A DNA stretch of 64,000 nt from Aliiroseovarius sediminis (GTDB lineage: Bacteria > Pseudomonadota > Alphaproteobacteria > Rhodobacterales > Rhodobacteraceae). The stretch lies in the NCBI RefSeq assembly GCF_022678485.1, contig NZ_JALBYP010000026.1:124001-188000 (forward strand). Reading direction: 5' to 3'. The notes beneath the pieces are model-generated. The model ran no database searches and was not told where the DNA came from. It worked only from the letters and a program-made list of their open reading frames with translations. This document shows, piece by piece, positions 9,108-18,621 of the stretch. The first letter of the stretch is position 1. Each line of letters begins with the position of its first letter. The position numbers and the translations under genes are program-made.

Positions 9108-9610
9108 AGCTTAGACCAGCGACGAAATCGGACGCGTCAAGCCTCGCCGCTTTATCGACAGAGGTCTGGCTTGGCACCTATATCAAACGCGGCATCAACG
9201 CCCGCTTTGCCGACTATGCCCTGACAGAGTTCACGACTGAGAAATTCGAAGATACCCTGGCCGACCCGGACGAGGTAATAACCGTTTGCGAACACGAGGA
9301 CGGCATCATCGGCTTCGTGCGCGTGTCACACGGGAATGCGGCTCCTGCTAACGGGGCCTCTGACACCGAGATATCAACCTTGTATGTCCAGCCAAGACAT
9401 CATGGTCAGGGGGTCGGAGCAGCGTTGCTGGCCCACGCGTTTCAGCAGTGCGGCAATCACGCCGTGAAAAAGGTCTGGCTGGCAACCAATTCAGACAACA
9501 CCCCGGCGATCGCCTTCTATCTGGCGCAAGGTTTCCAAAAGATCGGACAAACGCGATTTCAGATCGGCGACGAAAGCTACCCCAACGACGTTTTCACATA
9601 TCAGCTTTGA
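9104..9610 (+). CDS. GNAT-family N-acetyltransferase
   Basis: A 168-residue acetyltransferase of the GCN5 fold. The acetyl-CoA loop PRHHGQGVGAALL (motif A, Q-x-x-G-x-G type) is near residues 96-108, followed by the motif B region VWLATNSDNTPAIAFYLAQGFQKIG typical of small-molecule or protein N-acetyltransferases. It starts inside the gltX stop codon (ATGA overlap), so it is translationally coupled to gltX. The substrate cannot be told. The following MATE gene lies 75 bases downstream on the same strand and could be in the same transcript. Confidence 0.85.
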   Translation: MKLRPATKSDASSLAALSTEVWLGTYIKRGINARFADYALTEFTTEKFEDTLADPDEVITVCEHEDGIIGFVRVSHGNAAPANGASDTEISTLYVQPRHHGQGVGAALLAHAFQQCGNHAVKKVWLATNSDNTPAIAFYLAQGFQKIGQTRFQIGDESYPNDVFTYQL

Positions 9611-9685
9611 CGGCGGTCGGGCAGCAGCCCACTGGCAGTTCGGGCAGAAGTTGGCCATGCTGCGCCGGTGCGACAGGAGTCGATA

Positions 9686-11104
9686 ATGGCCCAACCGGCA
9701 ACACCAAACCCCACGCAAGCAAAGTTCCTTCAAGGCAGCTTGTTGAAGCACATCATTGTTATGTCGCTGACGTCCTCGGTCGGGCTGATGGCGATTTTTC
9801 TGGTGGACCTTGTCGATATGATCTTCATCTCGATGCTGGGGCACGAAGAACTGGCGGCGGCGATTGGCTATGCGGGTGCGATCCTGTTTTTCACCACGTC
9901 CTTCGGGATCGGCATGTCGATTGCTGCGGGTGCGTTGGTTGCGCGGGCCTTGGGTGAAGGCGACCCTTTTACCGCACGGCGACGCGCGGCCACGGCGCTG
10001 CTGTATGGAATCGTGCTCGGCGGCGGCTTTGCGGCCTTGATCTGGACCTTTGTGCCGCAATTGACCGCACTTCTGGGCGCGTCGGGTGAGACTTTGTTGC
10101 TCGCGTCCAATTATCTCAGGATCGTCTTGCCCAGTATGCCCATTCTGGCGGTGGGCATGATCGGCGGCGCAATCCTGCGTGCCCATGGCGATGCGCGCCG
10201 TGCGATGGTCGCAACCATTGCGGGGGGTGTGGTGAACGCGGTTCTGGATCCGATCCTGATCTTCGGACTGAACCTTGAGCTGACAGGCGCAGCGGTTGCT
10301 TCGGTTTTTGCGCGTATCACGATTGCGGTGATGTCGGTCTATCCGCTTTTGCGACACCACGGCGGGCTTGATCGCCCTGACCCTGCCGGTTTTCGTGTCG
10401 ATTTTCCGGTCATCATGGCCATCGCCCTGCCTGCTATCCTGACGCAGTTCGCCACACCTCTGGGGCAAGCCTATGTCACCCGCGCAATGGCCGAATTCGG
10501 CGAGGATGCCGTGGCTGGCATGGCCATCGTCGGGCGGTTGCTTCCGGTTTCATTCGCCGTGATCTTTGCGCTGTCGGGGGCAATCGGGCCGATTGTGGGC
10601 CAGAATTTCGGCGCAGGGCAGATGGACCGTGTGCGCCGGGCTTTGCGTGACGGGCTAATCTTCGTTCTGTGTGTGACGGTCGGCGTCAGCACAATCCTGT
10701 ATCTGGCACGCGCACCCATCGCAGACCTGTTCAGCGCCAAGGGGCTAACGCGCGATCTGGTGTATCTGTTCTGTGGGCCGCTTTCCCTAGCGTGGTTCTT
10801 CAACGGCGTGATTTTCGTCACCAATGCCGGGTTCAACAACCTTGGACGCCCGTTCTATTCGACCATGATCAACTGGGGGCGCCAGACGCTGGGCACAATC
10901 CCACTGGTCATAATCGGCGCATCGGTTTGGGGCGCGCCGGGTGTACTGATCGGACAGGCGGCGGGCGGGCTTGTCTTCGCGGCCATTGCGCTTGCGCTAT
11001 CTGCGCGCGTCCTGCGCATCGCCGAGCATGGGCGCTACCCGTCCGAAGCTCAGCCCTATCAGCGCCTAGCCAAACGCATCGCGCTTTTTCACTTTCGCAG
11101 ATAG
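9686..11104 (+). CDS. MATE-family efflux transporter
   Basis: A 472-residue integral membrane protein with about twelve hydrophobic segments in two similar halves (two MatE domains). It opens with KHIIVMSLTSSVGLMAIFLVDLVDMIFISMLG. Members export cationic drugs or metabolites in exchange for Na+ or H+. The start at 9686 is supported by ACAGGAG seven bases upstream; an in-frame GTG 18 bases earlier lacks such support. Hydrophobic segments such as LPAILTQFATPLGQAYV and VGRLLPVSFAVIFALSG mark the second half. It lies on the gltX strand but is not tightly coupled. The exported substrate is unknown. Confidence 0.9.
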   Translation: MAQPATPNPTQAKFLQGSLLKHIIVMSLTSSVGLMAIFLVDLVDMIFISMLGHEELAAAIGYAGAILFFTTSFGIGMSIAAGALVARALGEGDPFTARRRAATALLYGIVLGGGFAALIWTFVPQLTALLGASGETLLLASNYLRIVLPSMPILAVGMIGGAILRAHGDARRAMVATIAGGVVNAVLDPILIFGLNLELTGAAVASVFARITIAVMSVYPLLRHHGGLDRPDPAGFRVDFPVIMAIALPAILTQFATPLGQAYVTRAMAEFGEDAVAGMAIVGRLLPVSFAVIFALSGAIGPIVGQNFGAGQMDRVRRALRDGLIFVLCVTVGVSTILYLARAPIADLFSAKGLTRDLVYLFCGPLSLAWFFNGVIFVTNAGFNNLGRPFYSTMINWGRQTLGTIPLVIIGASVWGAPGVLIGQAAGGLVFAAIALALSARVLRIAEHGRYPSEAQPYQRLAKRIALFHFRR

Positions 11105-11181
11105 GCGCGACAGGGCATCATCGACAATGACACCATAAGCACAGCTTAGAACATGCCCTGCAGGCGACCGTATTCAACCTC

Positions 11182-11210
11182 TTGCCCAACGGCGCGCCGA
11201 CCGCTAGTTT
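11182..11210 (+). promoter_or_regulatory. Probable promoter of the glycine riboswitch-gcv operon
   Basis: TTGCCC (11182-11187) and TAGTTT (11205-11210) are separated by exactly 17 bases and place the transcription start near 11217, just ahead of the first riboswitch helix at 11221. The position relative to the aptamer is the main support; the -10 match is moderate. Confidence 0.5.
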
Positions 11211-11218
11211 ACGCAACG

Positions 11219-11372
11219 ACGCATCGGGAGAATCTGGCGCCCGCCAGTGCCGAAGGAGCAACCGCCCCGGTAAACTCTCAGGCTCATGGACCGATGCGCC
11301 ACAACGAACTCTGGAGAGTGGCACTTGTGCCCGCCGAAGGGATAACGATCTCAGGCGACAAGGACAGAGGGG
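11219..11372 (+). ncRNA. Tandem glycine riboswitch
   Basis: Two glycine aptamers in a row. Aptamer 1 is closed by GCATCGG (11221-11227) with CCGATGC (11291-11297) and contains the conserved GCCGAAGGAGCAA and AAACTCTCAGG segments followed by ATGGACC. Aptamer 2 is closed by CTCTG (11309-11313) with CAGAG (11365-11369) and contains GCCGAAGGG, ATCTCAGGC and AAGGACAG. The short linker between them is typical of the cooperative double aptamer. It lies directly upstream of gcvT, the usual target, and would switch on glycine cleavage when glycine is plentiful. Confidence 0.95.
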
Positions 11373-11416
11373 GCATCGAGGGGCGCGATAGCGTCCGAAC
11401 GGTGTCGGGCGCGTGG

Positions 11417-11448
11417 CTTTCCATTGCTTGCCGGCAACAGATGGAAGG
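11417..11448 (+). promoter_or_regulatory. Hairpin able to hide the gcvT ribosome binding site
   Basis: CTTTCCAT (11417-11424) pairs over eight positions, one G-U, with ATGGAAGG (11441-11448), with a smaller TTG/CAA stem inside. The 3' arm contains the GGAAGG Shine-Dalgarno of gcvT, so this hairpin could be the output stage of the riboswitch above, acting on translation. How glycine binding would open it is inferred. Confidence 0.5.
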
Positions 11449-11455
11449 AATGGCC

Positions 11456-12580
11456 ATGAGTGCTTCCCAGGACGATCTGAAAAGAACCTGCCTGTATGAT
11501 CTGCATCAGGAACTGGGTGCCAAAATGGTGCCCTTTGCGGGCTATGAAATGCCCGTGCAATATCCGCTGGGGGTTATGAAGGAGCACCTGCACACGCGCA
11601 GCCACGCTGGCCTGTTCGATGTCAGCCACATGGGTCAGGTGATCGTGCGCGGTGAAAATCCCGCCCTGTCGCTGGAACTGATCGTGCCGCAATCCATAGT
11701 GCCGCTTGCCGAAGGACGGCAGCGTTATGCTATGTTCACAAGCGAAGACGGCGGCATTCTGGACGACCTGATGATCGCCAACCGTGGCGACCATCTGTTT
11801 CTGGTGGTCAACGCCGGGTGCAAAGACGCCGACATCGCCCATATGCGCGCCAACCTGACCGATTGCGAGATCGAGGTGATCGAAGATCGCGCGCTTCTGG
11901 CCCTGCAAGGCCCCGCCGCCGAAACCGCGCTTGGACGTCTGGTGCCATGGGCGGTTGACATGAAATTCATGGATGTGGCCGTCACAGACAGCGACTTTGG
12001 CGAATTGTGGCTGTCCCGCTCGGGTTATACTGGCGAGGACGGGTATGAAATCTCGGTTCCCGTGGCGCAGGCCGACGCCTTTGCCCGCGCCCTTCTGGCA
12101 ATGGACGAGGTCGAACCAATCGGCCTTGGCGCGCGTGACAGCCTGCGGCTTGAGGCCGGGCTATGCCTTTACGGAAACGACATCGACACGACCACCACCC
12201 CGGTCGAAGCCGCGTTGGAATGGTCTATCCAGAAGGCGCGCAGAACAGGGGGCGAGCGCGAAGGCGGCTTCCCCGGCGACGCACGCATCCTGTCCCAGCT
12301 TGAAAACGGCGCCGACCGCCGCCGCGTTGGTCTTTTGCCTGAAGGCCGTGCACCGATGCGGGCGGGCACGCAGCTTTATACCTCGGCCGAGGCTGACACA
12401 CCGATTGGCCAAGTCACGTCGGGCGCGTTTGGCCCCTCAATCGAACGGCCCATGTCGATGGGCTATGTCACCACGGATCACGCCGAAATCGGCACCAGAT
12501 TGTTCGGTGATGTGCGCGGCAAGCGCCAGCCGGTCACGGTCGCGGACACGCCATTCCGCCCCGCCACCGTTAAACGTTGA
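11456..12580 (+). CDS. gcvT: Glycine cleavage system T protein (aminomethyltransferase)
   Basis: Transfers the aminomethyl group of lipoyl-bound glycine to tetrahydrofolate, releasing ammonia and methylene-THF. A 374-residue protein with the GcvT folate-binding domain (GLFDVSHMGQ near residues 44-53, the LALQGP segment, SRSGYTGEDGYEI) and the C-terminal barrel (KRQPVTVADTPF). The start at 11456 has GGAAGGA six bases upstream; the ATG at 11450 is too close to it, and the frame runs open back through the riboswitch without meaning. First gene of gcvT-gcvH-gcvP and under the glycine riboswitch, so expression should rise with glycine. Confidence 0.96.
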   Translation: MSASQDDLKRTCLYDLHQELGAKMVPFAGYEMPVQYPLGVMKEHLHTRSHAGLFDVSHMGQVIVRGENPALSLELIVPQSIVPLAEGRQRYAMFTSEDGGILDDLMIANRGDHLFLVVNAGCKDADIAHMRANLTDCEIEVIEDRALLALQGPAAETALGRLVPWAVDMKFMDVAVTDSDFGELWLSRSGYTGEDGYEISVPVAQADAFARALLAMDEVEPIGLGARDSLRLEAGLCLYGNDIDTTTTPVEAALEWSIQKARRTGGEREGGFPGDARILSQLENGADRRRVGLLPEGRAPMRAGTQLYTSAEADTPIGQVTSGAFGPSIERPMSMGYVTTDHAEIGTRLFGDVRGKRQPVTVADTPFRPATVKR

Positions 12581-12607
12581 CCCCAAATTTCCAGCAGGAG
12601 ACACAAG

Positions 12608-12967
12608 ATGAAATACACCGAAGAACACGAATGGCTGCGTGAAGAAGACGGCGTTTATACCGTGGGCATCACCGCTCACGCCGCCGAACAATTGGGCGAT
12701 GTCGTCTTTGTCGAGCTGCCCGAAGTTGGCGATACCGTATCCAAGGATGACGAGATTGTCGTGATCGAAAGCGTCAAGGCCGCGTCCGATATCCTTAGCC
12801 CGCTGGACGGCGAGATTACCGAGGTGAACGAGGCCATCGTGGACGAACCCACCAAGGTCAACGAAGACGCCGAAGGCGAAGCGTGGTTCTTCAAGATCAA
12901 AGCCTCGGATACCAGCCCGTTGGACGATTACATGGACGAAGCCGGTTACAAGAAATTCATCGGCTGA
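12608..12967 (+). CDS. gcvH: Glycine cleavage system H protein
   Basis: Lipoyl carrier protein that shuttles the aminomethyl group between the P, T and L proteins. The 119-residue length is normal. The lipoylation site is Lys57 in the motif IESVKAASD, and the N-terminal KYTEEHEWL is the family hallmark. GCAGGAG lies seven bases before the ATG. It is 27 bases after gcvT and 90 bases before gcvP, in the same operon; the gap to gcvP holds two small hairpins. Lipoylation by LipA/LipB encoded elsewhere is required. Confidence 0.97.
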   Translation: MKYTEEHEWLREEDGVYTVGITAHAAEQLGDVVFVELPEVGDTVSKDDEIVVIESVKAASDILSPLDGEITEVNEAIVDEPTKVNEDAEGEAWFFKIKASDTSPLDDYMDEAGYKKFIG

Positions 12968-12998
12968 TCCACGGGCTTTAGCCCAAATGCCTAACAGC

Positions 12999-13020
12999 GC
13001 AGGGGCTTATCGGCCCCTGC
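12999..13020 (+). terminator. Hairpin between gcvH and gcvP
   Basis: GCAGGGGC (12999-13006) and GCCCCTGC (13013-13020) form a perfect 8-bp stem with a six-base loop. No T-run follows, so it more likely adjusts transcript stability or the ratio of gcvH to gcvP than stops transcription fully. A smaller GGGC-TTTA-GCCC hairpin lies just upstream (about 12973-12984). Confidence 0.35.
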
Positions 13021-13057
13021 CCGACCCTACATGCCTGCCCCCGCACGGAGAAACGCC

Positions 13058-15904
13058 ATGTCGTTCACGCCCACTGGTTACAAACCCTATGACTTCGCCA
13101 ACCGTCGCCATATCGGCCCCTCGCCCACCGAAATGGACGAGATGTTCAAGACTGTCGGCGTGAAGGATCTGGACGACCTGATCGACCAGACCGTCCCCAA
13201 AAGCATCCGCCAAGGCGAACCGTTGGATTGGGGCCCTGCCCTGTCCGAACGTGAGGCGCTGCACAAAATGCGCTATGTTGCGGCGAAGAACGTGGTCATG
13301 CGCTCGCTTCTGGGTCAGGGCTATCACGGCACGGTCACACCCCCCGCGATCCAGCGCAACATTCTGGAAAACCCGGCGTGGTATACGGCCTACACCCCTT
13401 ACCAGCCCGAGATTTCGCAAGGCCGGCTTGAGGCGCTGTTGAACTTCCAGACAATGATTTCCGACCTCACCGGGCTTGAAATCGCGAACGCATCCCTGCT
13501 GGATGAAGCCACCGCGTGTGCTGAAGCCATGACCATGGGCCAGCGCATCGCCAAGTCGAAAGCCAGAAAGTTTTTCGTCGATAGGCGGTGTCATCCGCAA
13601 AACATCGCCGTGATGCAAACCCGTGCCGAACCGCTGGATATCGAGATTGTCATCGGTGATCCCGAAAAAGATCTGGTCGCGGACGAAGTCTTCGGCGCAA
13701 TTTTTCAGTATCCCGGCACCTATGGCCGGGTCAGCGATTTCACCGATCAGATCACCGCTCTGCACGAAGCAAAGGCGATCGGCATCGTAACCGCCGACCC
13801 GCTTGCGCTGACCGTGTTGAAAGAACCCGGCGCGATGGGTGCCGATATCGCCGTCGGGTCTTCGCAACGGTTTGGCGTGCCGATGGGCTTTGGTGGCCCG
13901 CACGCCGCCTATATGGCGACGGCAGACAAGCACAAACGCTCGATGCCCGGTCGCCTGATCGGTGTGTCGATTGATGCACGCGGCAATCAGGCCTATCGCC
14001 TGTCGCTGCAAACCCGCGAACAGCACATCCGGCGCGAGAAGGCGACCTCGAACGTCTGCACAGCGCAGGCTTTGTTGGCTGTGATGGCCGGTTTCTATGC
14101 CGTCTTCCACGGCCCCGAAGGCTTGAAAGCCATCGCGCAAGACGTGCATCTGAAAACCGTGCGTCTGGCCAAGGGGCTTGAGGATGCAGGCTTCACCATC
14201 ACCTCGGACCACTTCTTTGATACGATCACCGTGCATGTGGGCGGATTGCAAAACACCGTGCTGAAGTCGGCGCGTGAAGAAGGCATCAACCTGCGCCCTG
14301 TCGAAACAGAGTATGTCGGCATCACGCTGGATGAAGCCACCCGCCCTGCGGTGATCGAAGGTGTCTGGCGTGCCTTTGGCATCACACGCAGCTATGACGA
14401 CAGCGACAACGAATATCGCCTGCCCGATGACAGCCTGCGCACGACTGACTACCTGACGCATCCCGTGTTTCACATGAACCGGGCGGAAACCGAGATGATG
14501 CGTTATATGCGCCGTCTGGCCGACCGCGACCTGGCACTTGACCGGGCGATGATCCCCTTGGGGTCGTGCACGATGAAGCTGAACGCGGCGGCTGAGATGA
14601 TGCCGATCTCATGGCGCGAGTTTGCGTATATCCACCCGATGGCACCGGAAGATCAGGTCGAAGGCTATGCCGAGATGATCGAGGATCTGAAGCAGAAGCT
14701 GTGTCTGATTACCGGCTATGACGACATGTCGATGCAACCAAACTCGGGTGCCCAGGGCGAATATGCGGGGCTTTTGACCATCCAAGCTTACCACAAGGCG
14801 CAAGGGCAAGATCAACGCAACGTCTGCCTGATCCCGATCTCGGCGCACGGGACCAACCCGGCCTCGGCCCATATGGTCGGGCTGGACGTGGTCGTGGTGA
14901 AATCGGCCGAGAACGGAGACATCGACCTTGACGATTTTCGCGCCAAGGCCGAAGCGGCGGGCGACAAGCTGGCGGCGTGCATGATCACCTATCCATCGAC
15001 CCACGGCGTGTTTGAAAAAACCGTGCGCGAGGTCTGTCAGATCACCCATGATCACGGCGGTCAGGTCTATATTGACGGCGCGAACCTGAACGCGATGGTT
15101 GGCCTGTCGAAACTGGGTGAAATCGGGGGCGATGTCAGCCACCTGAACCTGCACAAGACCTTTGCCATCCCGCATGGCGGCGGCGGCCCCGGCATGGGGC
15201 CGATTGGTGTCAAAGCCCACCTTGCCCCACACCTGCCGGGTAACGGGCTGGTGGGCGAAGATGGTGCGGTGTCTGCCGCCCCCTTCGGATCAGGTTCGAT
15301 CCTGCCGATCAGCTGGGCTTACGTGCTGATGATGGGCGGTGATGGGCTGACACAGGCGACGAAAGTGGCGATCTTGAACGGCAACTACATCGCGGCCCGT
15401 CTGAAAGGCGCGTTTGACGTGCTGTTCACCGGAAAGAATGGCCGCGTGGCGCATGAATGCATCATCGACACCCGCCCCTATGCCGACAGTGCGGGCGTGA
15501 CCGTGGATGACATCGCCAAGCGTCTGGTCGACAACGGCTTCCACGCCCCGACGATGAGCTGGCCCGTGGCAGGCACGCTTATGATCGAACCGACCGAGTC
15601 CGAGACCAAGGCCGAACTGGATCGTTTCTGCGACGCAATGCTGGCGATCCGCGAGGAAATTCGCGAGATCGAAGATGGCAAGATCGACCCGGAAAACAAT
15701 CCGCTGAAAAACGCGCCGCACACCTATGTGGACTTGGTTGGTGAATGGGACCGGCCCTATACCCGCGAACAGGGGTGCTTCCCGGCAGGCAGCTTCCGCG
15801 TGGATAAATACTGGTCGCCTGTGAACCGGGTGGATAACGCCTATGGCGACCGTCATCTGGTCTGCACCTGCCCGCCTTTGTCGGATTACACCGACGAAAA
15901 CTAA
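13058..15904 (+). CDS. gcvP: Glycine dehydrogenase (decarboxylating), P protein
   Basis: PLP enzyme that decarboxylates glycine and loads the aminomethyl group on the H protein. Single-chain form of 948 residues, with the N-terminal and C-terminal halves fused as in most proteobacteria. The Schiff-base Lys is Lys700 in [16 protein letters not shown]. Other recognised blocks are RHIGPS near the start, GSCTMKLN, and the PTESE segment near the end. I start at the ATG with CGGAGA seven bases upstream; an in-frame ATG 27 bases earlier has no comparable site. Last gene of the gcv operon, followed by a strong terminator. Confidence 0.97.
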   Translation: MSFTPTGYKPYDFANRRHIGPSPTEMDEMFKTVGVKDLDDLIDQTVPKSIRQGEPLDWGPALSEREALHKMRYVAAKNVVMRSLLGQGYHGTVTPPAIQRNILENPAWYTAYTPYQPEISQGRLEALLNFQTMISDLTGLEIANASLLDEATACAEAMTMGQRIAKSKARKFFVDRRCHPQNIAVMQTRAEPLDIEIVIGDPEKDLVADEVFGAIFQYPGTYGRVSDFTDQITALHEAKAIGIVTADPLALTVLKEPGAMGADIAVGSSQRFGVPMGFGGPHAAYMATADKHKRSMPGRLIGVSIDARGNQAYRLSLQTREQHIRREKATSNVCTAQALLAVMAGFYAVFHGPEGLKAIAQDVHLKTVRLAKGLEDAGFTITSDHFFDTITVHVGGLQNTVLKSAREEGINLRPVETEYVGITLDEATRPAVIEGVWRAFGITRSYDDSDNEYRLPDDSLRTTDYLTHPVFHMNRAETEMMRYMRRLADRDLALDRAMIPLGSCTMKLNAAAEMMPISWREFAYIHPMAPEDQVEGYAEMIEDLKQKLCLITGYDDMSMQPNSGAQGEYAGLLTIQAYHKAQGQDQRNVCLIPISAHGTNPASAHMVGLDVVVVKSAENGDIDLDDFRAKAEAAGDKLAACMITYPSTHGVFEKTVREVCQITHDHGGQVYIDGANLNAMVGLSKLGEIGGDVSHLNLHKTFAIPHGGGGPGMGPIGVKAHLAPHLPGNGLVGEDGAVSAAPFGSGSILPISWAYVLMMGGDGLTQATKVAILNGNYIAARLKGAFDVLFTGKNGRVAHECIIDTRPYADSAGVTVDDIAKRLVDNGFHAPTMSWPVAGTLMIEPTESETKAELDRFCDAMLAIREEIREIEDGKIDPENNPLKNAPHTYVDLVGEWDRPYTREQGCFPAGSFRVDKYWSPVNRVDNAYGDRHLVCTCPPLSDYTDEN

Positions 15905-15925
15905 GCGGTCTGACAAAGAAAACAA

Positions 15926-15957
15926 ACGGGCGGTGAACTACTCCACCGCCCGTTTTT
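15926..15957. terminator. Bidirectional Rho-independent terminator
   Basis: ACGGGCGGTG (15926-15935) pairs perfectly with CACCGCCCGT (15944-15953), an 8-base loop between, followed by TTTTT on the plus strand. On the minus strand the same stem is followed by a T-rich stretch (GTTTGTTTT). It can close both gcvP and the convergent ornithine cyclodeaminase gene. Confidence 0.9.
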
Positions 15958-15968
15958 GTATCGCTGGC

Positions 15969-17018
15969 CTAGCTTGCGGACCGCTGCAACATCCCGAACA
16001 AATCACGCGGGTCGTCGGGGTCGGCCAGCATATCAAGCTGCGTGAAGAACTCGGTCCCTACAATTGCTTTCGAGATATAGCGCAAAGCCGAGAAATCCTC
16101 GATCGCGAAGCCCACACTGTCGAACAGCGTGATCTCTTTGTCCGTGCGGCGGCCCTCGGTCTGTCCGGTGATCACCTGCCATATCTCGGTAATCGGGTGG
16201 TCTTTTTCTAACTGCTGGATTTCGCCTTCAACCCATGTCTGTTCTGGATATTCCACGAAGATGTTTGACCGCAGAAGAATGTCGCGATGCAGCTCGGTCT
16301 TGCCCGGACAGTCTCCGCCAATCGCATTGATATGTACGCCTTCGCCAATCATGTTGTCGGTCAGGATCGTGGCATATTGCTTGTCGGCGGTGCAGGTGGT
16401 GATGATCTGCGCACCCTCCATGCTTTCCTCGCCTGTTTTGCACGGCACGACGGTCAAGCCCGACCCTTGAAGGTTGCGGGCGCATTTTCGGGTCGCAGCT
16501 GAGTCCACATCAAACAGCCGCACCGTGTCGATCCCGCAGATCGCCTTGAACGCCAGACACTGAAATTCCGACTGCGCGCCGTTTCCGATCATCGCCATCG
16601 TGGTCGCGCCCTTGGGCGCCAGATGCTTGGCGACCATCGCCGAGGTCGCAGCGGTTCGAAGCGCCGTCAAAACCGTCATCTCGCTGAGCAGCTTGGGATA
16701 GCCCGAGTTCACTTCCGCCAGCAAGCCAAACGCGGTGACAGTTTGCAGGCCTTCCTTGGTGTTCTTCGGATGGCCATTCACGTATTTGAACCCGTACATC
16801 TCGCCGTCCGAGGTGGGCATAAGCTCGATAACCCCCACATCAGAATGGCTCGCCACGCGTGGTGTTTTGTCAAACAGATCCCACCGTTTGAAATCGGCTT
16901 CGATCTCGGCTGCAAGGTCGATCAGCACTGTCTCGATGCCGATGTGATGGACAAGTGCCATCATGTGTTCGACCGACACGAAAGGCACATAAGCAAGTTC
17001 AGAGGGCAGAGGCGGCAT
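15969..17018 (-). CDS. ocd: Ornithine cyclodeaminase
   Basis: Converts L-ornithine to L-proline and ammonia with NAD+ as internal cofactor; mu-crystallin family. The 349 residues contain the Rossmann motif MIGNGAQSEFQ, the conserved KYVNGHPKNT substrate region, and INAIGGDCPGKTEL followed by D and an FVEYPEQ segment. The start at 17018 is set by AAAGGA seven bases upstream; the frame extends six codons to a TTG. The gene follows the arginase gene by 18 bases in the same direction, so arginine is taken via ornithine to proline in one operon. The stop lies just past the shared terminator with gcvP. Confidence 0.93.
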   Translation of the reverse strand: MPPLPSELAYVPFVSVEHMMALVHHIGIETVLIDLAAEIEADFKRWDLFDKTPRVASHSDVGVIELMPTSDGEMYGFKYVNGHPKNTKEGLQTVTAFGLLAEVNSGYPKLLSEMTVLTALRTAATSAMVAKHLAPKGATTMAMIGNGAQSEFQCLAFKAICGIDTVRLFDVDSAATRKCARNLQGSGLTVVPCKTGEESMEGAQIITTCTADKQYATILTDNMIGEGVHINAIGGDCPGKTELHRDILLRSNIFVEYPEQTWVEGEIQQLEKDHPITEIWQVITGQTEGRRTDKEITLFDSVGFAIEDFSALRYISKAIVGTEFFTQLDMLADPDDPRDLFGMLQRSAS

Positions 17019-17036
17019 GAGGCGTCCTTTCGACAA

Positions 17037-17966
17037 TCAATAGCTTTGTGTGCGACGGTCCAGAACGCGCCGGCCAAACAGGCTTGCGGTCAGGTCCACC
17101 ATCAACCGGGCCGTGCGGCCACGGTCATCCAGAAACGGGTTCAGTTCCACCAGATCAAGCGATGAGACAAGGCCGCTGTCATGCAGCATTTCCATGATGT
17201 GATGGGCCTCGCGGAAGGTTGCGCCACCGGGAACCGTGGTGCCGACAGCGGGCGCGATGGCTGGTTCGATGAAGTCTACATCAAGGCTGACATGCAAAAG
17301 ACCATTCGTTTGCGCGACCCGATCCAGAAACGGCAGCAGCAACTTGGCCAATCCATGCTCGTCAATCGTGCGCATATCATACGCATGTGCGCCCGAGGCT
17401 TGCAGCAAGTCCCGCTCCATCCCATCCACAGACCGCAGCCCCATCAGGCACAGATTGTCGGGATCCAGCCGCGCTGGCAGCGGCTTACCAAGAATGTCGG
17501 GAAAACCGTCAAGCCCGCAAGCAAACGCGACCGGCATCCCGTGGATATTCCCGCTGGGCGACGACGCGGGGACGTTGAAATCAGAATGCGCGTCCAACCA
17601 AAGTACGAATTGCGGGCGCCCCATCTGCGCGGCAGCGGCAACGTGGCCCGTGACGGTACCAAGCGACAAAGCGTGATCACCGCCGAGGTAGATCGGCAGC
17701 ACGTCCTGCCCCGCCAAATCAAAGGCGTGACGGTGCAGGCTGCGCGCCCAGCCAGCCACTTCGGGCAGAAATTTCAGGTGGGTGTGTTCGGTTTCGACCG
17801 TCTCGACTGAATCGGGTCGGGCATCGCCCAGATCGACGACGCTGTGACCCAGCGCGCCCAATTCCTCGGCCAATCCGGCGGTACGAAAGGCGGCTGGCCC
17901 CATGATACATCCACGACGCCCGGCACCTTCTTCGATCGGGACACCTAGAAGGTGGATGGGGGTCAT
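17037..17966 (-). CDS. rocF: Arginase
   Basis: Hydrolyses L-arginine to ornithine and urea in the cytoplasm. Ureohydrolase family, 309 residues, with the manganese ligands in place: GGDHALS (His98), LDAHSDFN (Asp125, His127, Asp129) and SLDVDFIEP (Asp229, Asp231). Arginase-type rather than agmatinase-type is suggested by the SGNIHGMP segment (139-145) and by the neighbouring ornithine cyclodeaminase, which uses its product. It is transcribed away from an Lrp-type regulator across a 167-base AT-rich gap, probably the control region of both. Symbol by family role. Confidence 0.92.
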   Translation of the reverse strand: MTPIHLLGVPIEEGAGRRGCIMGPAAFRTAGLAEELGALGHSVVDLGDARPDSVETVETEHTHLKFLPEVAGWARSLHRHAFDLAGQDVLPIYLGGDHALSLGTVTGHVAAAAQMGRPQFVLWLDAHSDFNVPASSPSGNIHGMPVAFACGLDGFPDILGKPLPARLDPDNLCLMGLRSVDGMERDLLQASGAHAYDMRTIDEHGLAKLLLPFLDRVAQTNGLLHVSLDVDFIEPAIAPAVGTTVPGGATFREAHHIMEMLHDSGLVSSLDLVELNPFLDDRGRTARLMVDLTASLFGRRVLDRRTQSY

Positions 17967-18133
17967 CGGACGGCTCCTGCGGTCTTTGGTTATGGAGTGG
18001 GTGTCGGTGGCAACGCGTTTCGTGCCCCGAATTAGACAATGATAGCATTCTCAGGATTTCACAGATAATAGACAAATTGAGTAGTTTAGATCAGGATACT
18101 TTCCATTATGTGTATTTTTGCTATAACTTTATC
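17967..18133. promoter_or_regulatory. Divergent control region between arginase and Lrp-type regulator
   Basis: An AT-rich gap, unusual against the GC-rich surroundings, holding promoters in both directions. AGACAATGATAG and AGACAAATTGAG occur about 38 bases apart and are similar to one another, possible binding sites for the Lrp-type protein. TATAAC lies shortly before the regulator start, but at a distance that would leave almost no 5' leader. Binding sites are a guess from position. Confidence 0.4.
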
Positions 18134-18559
18134 ATGCATATCTTCGACGATCTTGACCGCAACCTGATCGCCATCCTGCGCGAGGATGGGCGCGCGCCGA
18201 TCTCGAAACTGGCCGAAATCCTTGGCGTGTCGCGTGCAACCGTGCAGGCGCGGCTGGACCGGCTATTAGACAGCGGCGCGGTTCTGGGCTTCACCATCCG
18301 CGCGCGGCAGGATCACGGGCCAGACGGGGTTCACGCCATCATGATGATTGAGGTTTCTGGCAAATCCGCGACCGCCGTCATCAAACGGCTGCGCGGCCTT
18401 CCAGAACTACGAAGCCTGCATTCGACCAACGGCAAATGGGATCTGGTGGCAAAATTGACGGCGGACAACCTGACCCATTTCGACCGCATCCTGCATGATG
18501 TGCGGATGGTCGAAGGCATCACCAACAGCGAAACAAGCATTTTGTTGAGCACCGTCTGA
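18134..18559 (+). CDS. Lrp/AsnC-family transcriptional regulator
   Basis: A 141-residue regulator with an N-terminal winged helix-turn-helix (DDLDRNLIAILREDGRAPISKLAEILGVSRATVQARL in pieces, residues 4-41) and a C-terminal RAM/AsnC ligand domain (about 65-138). Its closest logic is the arginine/ornithine branch: it is divergent from arginase-ocd, and Lrp-family activators responding to arginine or ornithine commonly sit next to such genes. I start at MHIFDDLDRNL; an ATG 57 bases upstream in the same frame would add a region outside the family pattern. No strong Shine-Dalgarno is visible before it. Confidence 0.88.
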   Translation: MHIFDDLDRNLIAILREDGRAPISKLAEILGVSRATVQARLDRLLDSGAVLGFTIRARQDHGPDGVHAIMMIEVSGKSATAVIKRLRGLPELRSLHSTNGKWDLVAKLTADNLTHFDRILHDVRMVEGITNSETSILLSTV

Positions 18560-18621
18560 CCCCCTTGACGCAGGCCTGCGGCAAGATCATATGCTAGCTA
18601 ATGAATATATCGGAGCATCCC

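Noticed and set aside
13007-14473. 488-codon open frame on the minus strand opposite gcvP
   Set aside because: It lies wholly antisense to a certain gene, has no family resemblance, and such frames are common in GC-rich DNA.
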